Of a stretch of DNA of 64,000 nucleotides, positions 58,432 to 64,000 are shown one piece after another (position 1 is the first letter of the stretch; the number at the start of each line of letters is the position of its first letter). The DNA lies in NCBI RefSeq assembly GCF_014645815.1, contig NZ_BMML01000013.1, forward strand, positions 62,001-126,000, in the 5' to 3' direction. A program made the translations under genes and the position numbers. The notes below the pieces were generated by a model. It made no database searches. It had not been told where the DNA came from and saw nothing but the letters and a program-made list of their open reading frames with translations. Origin of the DNA: Streptomyces fuscichromogenes. GTDB lineage: Bacteria; Actinomycetota; Actinomycetes; Streptomycetales; Streptomycetaceae.

Positions 58432-59696
58432 CCCCCACTCCCCCCACGGCGAAAGCGAGTCGCAGCCTCATGGCATCCACTCTGCTCAAGCGAATCCTCC
58501 ACCCGGACAGCCGCCCCCACCCCTGGGACCTCTACGCCGACCTGCGCGAGGAGGTCGTCAGCGTGCAGGACGACGGGACCCACGTCGTCAGCGGATACGA
58601 CGAGATCACCGCGCTCCTGCGCGACCCCCGTGTCTCCGTCGACCGGAGCAAGGCCGACGCGGACAGCCGCGGCGGCGCCCAGACCCAGCCCGCAGGCCAG
58701 TCTCCCGTCTTCCTGGTCCGGGACAACCCCGGACACGACCGGCTGCGCGGGCAGGCGATGCGGCACTTCGGCCCGCCCGAACTCGCCGACGGCGTCGAGG
58801 CGTTGCGCCCCATGGTGGAGGACCTGGTGCGCCGCCATGTCGACCGGCTCACCGGACACACCGAGTTCGACCTGGTGGCCGAGGTCGCCTATCCGGTCCC
58901 CGTCCTGGTCGTCTGCCACCTGCTGGGCATCCCCTTCCAGGACGCCCTGGCCCTCGGGGGCCACGCCGAGGAGGCGGTGCGCGGCGCGGAGTTCCAGGTC
59001 GACCCGCACGACCCGGAGGTCACGGCGGCCAGGACGCACGCACAGGAGGAACTGAGCGCCTACTTCGCGGCGCACATCGAGCGGCTCCGTGCGAACCCGG
59101 GCGACGACATGGTGTCCAGGATGATCCACGACGACGGCCCCGGCGGCCGGATGACCATGCCGGAGCTGCTGGGCACCGTGAACATGCTCTTCGTCGGCGG
59201 CCACGAGACGACCGTCAACCTCATCGCCAACTCCCTGCTCCTGCTGCTGCGTCACCCCGACCAGCTGGCCCGCCTCCGGGCCGACCCCGCCCTGGCGGCC
59301 GGCGCCGTCGAGGAGACCCTGCGCCTGGAACCCTCCGTGCACATGCGGCCGCGCATCGCCGTCGACGACATCCGTGTCGGGGACCAGGTCATTCCCAGGG
59401 GCTCCTCCATCATCCTCAACCTCGCCGCGGCCAACCGCGATCCCCGGCGCTTCACCGACCCGGACACCTTCGACATCACCCGCACGGACAACGCCCACCT
59501 CAGCTTCGCCGGCGGCATCCACTACTGCTTCGGCGCCGCGCTCGGCCGGCTGGAGGGCCAGATCGCGGTACGGGAGCTGACCCGGCGCCTGGTCAACCCC
59601 CGGCTGCTGCAAGATCCTCCGCCGTACCGCGTACCGGCCGACCTGCGGGGCCCCTCGGCCCTGCGGCTGGCCGTGGACGGCGTGCGGGCCGCCTGA
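58428..59696 (+). CDS. Cytochrome P450
   Basis: A 422-aa bacterial class I P450. I-helix oxygen-binding region LFVGGHETTVNLIAN, K-helix E296-T-L-R299, and haem ligand Cys367 in FAGGIHYCFGAALGRLE. ATG overlaps the reductase stop (ATGA), giving a self-sufficient two-gene system with the fused ferredoxin/reductase. With an MFS exporter and SDRs downstream but no polyketide or peptide synthase, a role in catabolism or detoxification of a small lipophilic compound is more likely than antibiotic tailoring. Substrate unknown. Confidence 0.9.
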   Translation: MTPTPPTAKASRSLMASTLLKRILHPDSRPHPWDLYADLREEVVSVQDDGTHVVSGYDEITALLRDPRVSVDRSKADADSRGGAQTQPAGQSPVFLVRDNPGHDRLRGQAMRHFGPPELADGVEALRPMVEDLVRRHVDRLTGHTEFDLVAEVAYPVPVLVVCHLLGIPFQDALALGGHAEEAVRGAEFQVDPHDPEVTAARTHAQEELSAYFAAHIERLRANPGDDMVSRMIHDDGPGGRMTMPELLGTVNMLFVGGHETTVNLIANSLLLLLRHPDQLARLRADPALAAGAVEETLRLEPSVHMRPRIAVDDIRVGDQVIPRGSSIILNLAAANRDPRRFTDPDTFDITRTDNAHLSFAGGIHYCFGAALGRLEGQIAVRELTRRLVNPRLLQDPPPYRVPADLRGPSALRLAVDGVRAA

Positions 59697-59708
59697 GGCC
59701 CGAACGGT

Positions 59709-59751
59709 CCGGTACGGCGCGGCGCCCCGGCCCCTCGGGGCGCCGTACCGG
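59709..59751 (+). terminator. Hairpin between P450 and MFS genes
   Basis: CCGGTACGGCG (59709-59719) and CGCCGTACCGG (59741-59751) form a perfect 11-bp stem, with an alternative inner stem GGCGCCCC/GGGGCGCC. It sits just after the P450 stop and may end most transcripts or attenuate the downstream genes. Confidence 0.65.
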
Positions 59752-59812
59752 CACTCCACCCCGCACCACGCCGCCCGCCAGGGCAGCGCACGATCAGACT
59801 GGAAACCTCACC

Positions 59813-61315
59813 GTGTCCCACACACCTTCCCTCCCAGCCCGCGGCACCTCCACACCGCAACCGAACGTCGTCGTGGCGGTCCTGGCCCTCGCCGGTGTCG
59901 TGGTCGCGGTGATGCAGACCCTGGTCCTCCCGCTGGTGCCCGAGTTGCCAGGGCTGCTGAACACGTCGTCGTCCAACGCCAGTTGGGCCGTCACCGCCAC
60001 CCTGCTGGCCGGCGCCGTCGTCACCCCCATGACGGGGCGGCTCGGCGACATGTACGGCAAGCGCCGCATGATGCTCGTCAGCCTGATCGTGATGCTCGCC
60101 GGTTCGATCGTGGCCGCCCTCGGCGACTCGCTGGCCCCGGTGATCGTCGGCCGGGCGCTGCAAGGCGCCGCGGCGGGTGTGATCCCGCTCGGCATCAGCA
60201 TCATGCGCGACGAGCTGCCGGCTGAACGCCTGGGCTCCGCCACCGCCCTGATGAGCGCTTCCCTCGGGGTCGGCGGCGCTCTCGGGCTGCCCGCGGCCGC
60301 GCTGATCGCGCAGAACGCCTCCTGGCACACCCTCTTCTGGATCTCGGCCGCGCTCAGCGCGATCGTCATCGTGCTCGTCGTCCTGTTCGTCCCGGAGTCC
60401 GAGACGCGCAGCGGTGGCCGCTTCGACCTGGTCGGTGCGCTGGGGCTCACGGCGGCCCTGGTCTGCCTGCTCGTGGCGGTGTCCAAGGGCGCGGCGTGGG
60501 GATGGACCAGTGGCACGACGCTGGGCCTGTTCGCCGCGGTCGTCGTGATCCTGCCGCTGTGGGGCCGCTACGAACTGCGCACCGCGCAGCCCCTGGTGGA
60601 CCTCCCCGTCACCGCCCGCCGGCAGGTCCTCTTCACCAACCTCGCGACGGTGACGTTCGTCTTCTCCATGTTCATGATGCAGCTGGTCGTCCCCCAGCTG
60701 ATGCAACTGCCCGAGACGACCGGCTACGGCATGGGCAGGTCCCTGGTCACCGTCGGTCTGGTGATGATGCCCCAGGGTCTGGTGGTGATGGCGGTCGCCG
60801 GCGCCTCGGCGGCCCTGTCCCGGACCAGGGGCCCCAGAGTGACACTGATGCTCGGTGCCGCCGTCGTCGCCGGCGGCTTCGCGCTGAACATCGTGCTGAT
60901 GTCGGAGATCTGGCACCTGATCCTGGTCTCCTGCATCGTCGGCGCGGGCATCGGCCTCGCCTACGGCGCCATCCCCTCCCTCATCATGGGCGCGGTTCCG
61001 CCGTCCGAGACGGCCGCCGCCAACAGCCTCAACACCCTCATGCGGTACATCGGGAACTCGCTGTCCAGCGCGATCGCGGGGGTGGTCTTCGCCCAGATGA
61101 GCGTCTCGTACGGCGGTGCCGTACTGCCGTCCGAGAACAGCTTCAAGGCTCTCATGGCCATCGCCTGCGCGGCAGCCGTCCTCTCCCTGGGCCTGGCCGC
61201 CTTCGTGCCCCGGCGCCGGAGCCCCGCCGACCCCCACCCGGCAGGGCCTGTCGCGGCCGCCTCACCGGTCGGCTCCGACGGCGCCGAGAAGTCCACCTCA
61301 GACGCAAGGAAGTGA
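59813..61315 (+). CDS. MFS transporter, DHA2 (14-helix) type
   Basis: A 500-aa membrane protein with about 14 hydrophobic segments. Motif A-like GRLGDMYGKRRMML follows helix 2, and motif C-like ASLGVGGALGLPAAALIAQ lies in helix 5. Drug:proton antiporters of this size export toxic or product molecules. Starts at GTG. Position after the P450 hairpin suggests partial independence. Substrate not predictable. Confidence 0.86.
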   Translation: MSHTPSLPARGTSTPQPNVVVAVLALAGVVVAVMQTLVLPLVPELPGLLNTSSSNASWAVTATLLAGAVVTPMTGRLGDMYGKRRMMLVSLIVMLAGSIVAALGDSLAPVIVGRALQGAAAGVIPLGISIMRDELPAERLGSATALMSASLGVGGALGLPAAALIAQNASWHTLFWISAALSAIVIVLVVLFVPESETRSGGRFDLVGALGLTAALVCLLVAVSKGAAWGWTSGTTLGLFAAVVVILPLWGRYELRTAQPLVDLPVTARRQVLFTNLATVTFVFSMFMMQLVVPQLMQLPETTGYGMGRSLVTVGLVMMPQGLVVMAVAGASAALSRTRGPRVTLMLGAAVVAGGFALNIVLMSEIWHLILVSCIVGAGIGLAYGAIPSLIMGAVPPSETAAANSLNTLMRYIGNSLSSAIAGVVFAQMSVSYGGAVLPSENSFKALMAIACAAAVLSLGLAAFVPRRRSPADPHPAGPVAAASPVGSDGAEKSTSDARK

Positions 61316-61324
61316 GACATCGTC

Positions 61325-62239
61325 ATGTCCGGAATCACATTCGAGGGCCGCGTCGCCGTCGTCACCGGAGCGGGCGGCGGACTGGGGCGTAGCCATGCCC
61401 TGGACCTGGCCGCGCGCGGCGCCAAGGTCGTCGTCAACGACCTCGGCGGCGACATCACCGGCACAGGCAGTGGCACGAGCATGGCCGACCAGGTCGTCAA
61501 GGAGATCGAGGAGGCCGGCGGTACCGCCGTCGCCTGCTACGACTCCGTCGCCACTCCCGAGGGCGGCGCGGCGATCGTCCGAACGGCGTTGGACGCCTTC
61601 GGCACCCTCGACATCCTCGTCAACAACGCCGGGAACATCCGCAACGCACCGTTCACCAGCCTCACCCCGGAGGCCATCGACGCGCTGCTGGCCGTCCACG
61701 TCAGGGGCGCCTTCTACGTCACCCAGCCCGCCTTCGCCGTCATGCGGGACAAGCGATACGGCCGTATCGTCTTCACCTCCTCCGGTGCGGGCGTCTTCGG
61801 CAACAAGGAGCAGGCCAACTACGCGGCCGCCAAGACCGCGCTCCTCGGCCTGGCGAACGTCGTGGCCCTGGAGGGCGCGCCTTACGGCATCAAGGCCAAC
61901 ACCATCCTGCCGACGGCGGCGAGCCGGATGGCCGAGGGCATGAGCGCCGACTCCATGGCCGACGCGCCCACCACCCCCGCGCACCACGCACCGGAGGTGA
62001 TCACCGCGATGGTCACCTATCTGGCGAGCGAGACGAACCCGTACTCCCAGGAGGCCTTCTCCGTCGCCCGTGGCCGCTATGCCCGCGTCTTCACCGGCGT
62101 GGTGGACGGCTGGTACGTGCCGCCGACCGACCCGGTTCCCACCGCCGACGACGTGCACGCGCACATCGACCGCATCCGCGACCGCTCCGTGTACCACGTG
62201 CCCGGCTCGCTGTGGGACGAACTGACCTTGATGCCATAG
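61325..62239 (+). CDS. SDR-family oxidoreductase, 3-hydroxyacyl-CoA dehydrogenase-like
   Basis: A 304-aa SDR with TGAGGGLG, the VVNDLGGDITGTG loop typical of the multifunctional-protein/FabG-like group, NNAGNIR, catalytic Ser in FTSSGAGVFG and YAAAK. The longer C-terminus beyond 250 (YARVFTGVVDGWYVPP) is also typical of that group. Nine nt after the MFS stop. It may act on an acyl-CoA or alcohol derived from the P450 product. Confidence 0.84.
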   Translation: MSGITFEGRVAVVTGAGGGLGRSHALDLAARGAKVVVNDLGGDITGTGSGTSMADQVVKEIEEAGGTAVACYDSVATPEGGAAIVRTALDAFGTLDILVNNAGNIRNAPFTSLTPEAIDALLAVHVRGAFYVTQPAFAVMRDKRYGRIVFTSSGAGVFGNKEQANYAAAKTALLGLANVVALEGAPYGIKANTILPTAASRMAEGMSADSMADAPTTPAHHAPEVITAMVTYLASETNPYSQEAFSVARGRYARVFTGVVDGWYVPPTDPVPTADDVHAHIDRIRDRSVYHVPGSLWDELTLMP

Positions 62240-62245
62240 CCCTTC

Positions 62246-62261
62246 GGGGGCCGAAGCCCCC
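62246..62261 (+). terminator. Short GC hairpin after the SDR
   Basis: GGGGGC, loop CGAA, GCCCCC, followed by a run of C. It lies 6 bp after the SDR stop and before the NTF2-like gene; small terminator or attenuator. Confidence 0.45.
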
Positions 62262-62305
62262 CCCCGACGATCACCCATGCCGATATCAAGCAAGGAGAAT
62301 TTGTC

Positions 62306-62710
62306 ATGACCAAGAGCGACAACACCGGCCTGGTGCTGAGCTTTTTCGAGAGTTTCAACGCAGGGGACGCCGAGGCGGCGTTCGCGCTGCTGGACGAGGA
62401 GGCGGTCTGGTGGGTGGCGGGCAAGCCCGACCGTTTCCCCCTCGCGGGCGATTACGACAAGGACGGGCTGCTGCGACTCCTGGGCACGGTCGGACAGGCC
62501 ATGCCGAACGGGGTGGACCTCAAGGTCACCTCCACCACGACGCAGGACGACCGGGTCGTGGTGGAGGCCGAGAGCCACGGGGTCTCCGCCGCCGGCAAGG
62601 TCTACGACCAGCGGATCATCTATGTCTTCCAACTGCACGACGGCAAGATCCGCCAAGTCCGCGAGTACCTCGACACCCAGCACGCGGTCGACGTCCTGGT
62701 GACGGGTTGA
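62306..62710 (+). CDS. SnoaL/NTF2-like small protein
   Basis: A 134-aa protein with the typical ketosteroid-isomerase-like pattern: VLSFFESFNAGDAEAAFALLDEEAVWWVAGKPD at the start, then VEAESHGVSAAGKVYDQRIIYVFQLHDGKIRQVREYLDT. Such proteins are small isomerases, hydrolases or hydratases, with Asp and His in the cavity. AAGGAGAA precedes the ATG. Pairs with the SDR upstream as at 23994-25410. Confidence 0.82.
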   Translation: MTKSDNTGLVLSFFESFNAGDAEAAFALLDEEAVWWVAGKPDRFPLAGDYDKDGLLRLLGTVGQAMPNGVDLKVTSTTTQDDRVVVEAESHGVSAAGKVYDQRIIYVFQLHDGKIRQVREYLDTQHAVDVLVTG

Positions 62711-62765
62711 GCCCTCGGGGGCGCTCTGGTCGAGCGGGTGCGGGGCCGCCGTGTTCCCCCACCGC

Positions 62766-64000
62766 TCACAGGCCGAGTCGGGTCCGGATCTCCATGGCCG
62801 CCGCGGCGATGGCCTGGTCGAGCCCCGCCGTCGTCTCCGGGGCGAGCGCGGGGGTACCGACCAGTCCCTCCGTCACGCCGTGCGGGCCGGTCTGGGCAGC
62901 CACGGTGCGCCGGTGGGTGAACGTGTCGAAGCCGGTCCTGCCGCCGTAGGCGCCGTGGCCGGAGCCGCCGATCCCGCCAAAGGGGGCGTTGCTGAGGGAG
63001 GCGTGGAGGAGGCCGTCGTTACGGGTGACGCCACCGGAGGTGGTGTGTCGCAGGAAGTGGCGGAAGTCGTCGCCGTCCTCGCCGTACCAGTAGGCGGCGA
63101 GCGGGGCCGGGCGGTCGGCGATGTACGCGACGGGCTCGGCGGGGTCGTCGTACGGGTGGATCACCAGGACCGGACCGAAGATTTCCTCCCGGGAGATCTC
63201 CGCCTCCTCGGGCACGTCGAGGAGCAAGGCAGGCGGGATGAGGCGGTCCTCGCGGGACGGTTCCTCCGCGACGGCGGTGATCCTCCTGGCACCGTGCTTC
63301 TCGGCGTCCTGGATGAGGTCCAGGACCCGGTCGAAGTTGCGGTCGTCGACCAGGGAGACCGCGGCCGGGTGGTCCGTGTAGGTGGGGAAGAGGCCGGCCA
63401 GTGCGGTGCGCAGGCGGTCGGTGAAGCCGTCCACGTGCTGCCGGGGCACGAAGACGTAGTCGGGGCAGAGGCAGACCTGGCCGCCGTTGCTCATCCGGCT
63501 GCCCGCGATGCGCCGGGCGGCCAGGTCCAGGTCGGCGTCCCGGGCAACGACGGCAGGGTTCTTCCCGCCCAGCTCCAAGGTGACGGGGACGAGGTTCGCG
63601 GCGGCGGCCGCGGCCACCGACCTGCCCACCTGGGGGGAGCCGGTGAACAGGATGTGGTTCAGCGGGAGATGCGAGAACTCCTGCGCCGTCTTCAGGTCCC
63701 CGCACACCACGGCGACCTCGTCCTCGCCGAGATACCGGGCCACGGCCCGGGCGAAGATCTCGCCGGTGCGGACGTGCACGTCGGTGAACTTGATGATCAC
63801 GCGGTTCCCGGCGGCCAGCGCGTCCAGCGCCGGGCGAACGGCGAGACCCACGGGCAGGTTCCACGCGGTGACGACGCCGACGACACCGAGCGGCTGCTGC
63901 TGCACGAACGCGGGGACGGGGCCGTCGACGGGGACCGGTTTCATCCACTCCTCCAGACCCTCGCGCAGGACCTGGGACTCCGGGACCAGGCCGAGGACCT
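62766..64000 (-). CDS. Aldehyde dehydrogenase, coniferyl-aldehyde type (5' end beyond window)
   Basis: The frame is open to the right edge, so the N-terminus is missing; about 411 residues are seen. VVGVVTAWNLPVGLAVRPALDALAAGN is the cofactor region, VTLELGGKNPAVV holds the general base Glu, and SNGGQVCLCPDYVFVP holds the catalytic Cys. The CPDYVFVP wording is that of coniferyl aldehyde dehydrogenases and class 3-like enzymes. The C-terminal SNAPFGGIGGSGHGAYGGRTGFDTFTHRR is regular. It converges on the NTF2-like gene and probably belongs to a neighbouring aldehyde-oxidising unit. Confidence 0.82.
   Translation of the reverse strand, partial: VLGLVPESQVLREGLEEWMKPVPVDGPVPAFVQQQPLGVVGVVTAWNLPVGLAVRPALDALAAGNRVIIKFTDVHVRTGEIFARAVARYLGEDEVAVVCGDLKTAQEFSHLPLNHILFTGSPQVGRSVAAAAAANLVPVTLELGGKNPAVVARDADLDLAARRIAGSRMSNGGQVCLCPDYVFVPRQHVDGFTDRLRTALAGLFPTYTDHPAAVSLVDDRNFDRVLDLIQDAEKHGARRITAVAEEPSREDRLIPPALLLDVPEEAEISREEIFGPVLVIHPYDDPAEPVAYIADRPAPLAAYWYGEDGDDFRHFLRHTTSGGVTRNDGLLHASLSNAPFGGIGGSGHGAYGGRTGFDTFTHRRTVAAQTGPHGVTEGLVGTPALAPETTAGLDQAIAAAAMEIRTRLGL

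Noticed and set aside
53520..62710. P450, MFS and SDR cluster as an antibiotic biosynthetic cluster
   Set aside because: No polyketide, peptide, terpene or RiPP core gene is present. The set fits substrate oxidation and detoxification better.
1..64000. CRISPR arrays, tRNA or rRNA genes, insertion sequences, phage genes
   Set aside because: Looked for while reading; no regular spaced repeats, cloverleaf with CCA-type acceptor, transposase or integrase motifs were seen.

Overview
The window is high-GC actinobacterial chromosome, most likely Streptomyces or a close relative. It shows GC-rich third codon positions, GTG and TTG starts, ATGA/GTGA gene overlaps, Tat-exported enzymes, many TetR/GntR/IclR/LacI/PucR regulators and a SpoIIE-type PAS/GAF phosphatase. 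No rRNA, tRNA, transposase, integrase or CRISPR array was seen. It looks like an accessory catabolic region made of several substrate-specific modules, each with its own regulator.

Layout. (1) 1-8.3 kb: a decayed acyl-CoA dehydrogenase at the left edge, then a peptide/amino-acid module. On the minus strand are a HisC-like aminotransferase, a tandem-GNAT acetyltransferase and an M20 carboxypeptidase. Divergent from them are a TetR regulator, an S9 prolyl-oligopeptidase-type peptidase and a prolidase-like amidohydrolase. (2) 8.4-14.1 kb: a plus-strand homoprotocatechuate (3,4-dihydroxyphenylacetate) meta-cleavage operon: FAH-RraA fusion, DapA-like aldolase, CHMS dehydrogenase, HpcB/LigB-type dioxygenase and a FadR-type GntR regulator. 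Two copies of an 18-bp operator-like motif lie upstream of its first two genes. (3) 14.4-23.9 kb: a minus-strand aromatic uptake and degradation operon: a fused LivG-LivF ATPase, LivK, LivH, LivM, SDR, VOC dioxygenase, MhpA-like flavin hydroxylase, FAH hydrolase and IclR. (4) 24-30.1 kb: plus-strand SDR, NTF2-like protein, PucR regulator, carotenoid-cleavage-type oxygenase and aldehyde dehydrogenase, suggesting cleavage of a phenylpropenoid or stilbene to an aromatic aldehyde that is then oxidised.

(5) 30.6-53.4 kb: the most distinctive region, a plant-polysaccharide locus. Two large Tat-exported paralogues (949 and 977 aa) of a family I cannot name bracket a GH36 alpha-galactosidase, a LacI repressor, a D-2-hydroxyacid dehydrogenase, a sugar ABC importer without its own ATPase, and a GH127 beta-L-arabinofuranosidase. 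A decayed second copy of the hydroxyacid dehydrogenase lies beside the first paralogue. Six promoters here share one architecture: a TTG-type -35, a 17-18 bp spacer, a TAGCGT-like -10, and a LacI-family operator (consensus around GTAAACGTTTAC) just downstream of the -10. Two further copies of the operator lie about 215-235 bp upstream of two of these promoters. Together they define one candidate regulon. An unrelated block (PAS/GAF/PP2C/ATPase signalling protein, TetR-quinone oxidoreductase pair, small EthD-like protein) interrupts it at 42.7-47.8 kb.

(6) 53.5-64 kb: a P450 oxidation module with three TetR regulators, an SDR, a ferredoxin-ferredoxin reductase fusion translationally coupled to a P450, an MFS exporter, a second SDR plus NTF2-like protein pair, and a coniferyl-aldehyde-dehydrogenase-like gene cut by the right edge. 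Clear palindromic operators precede several of the TetR genes.
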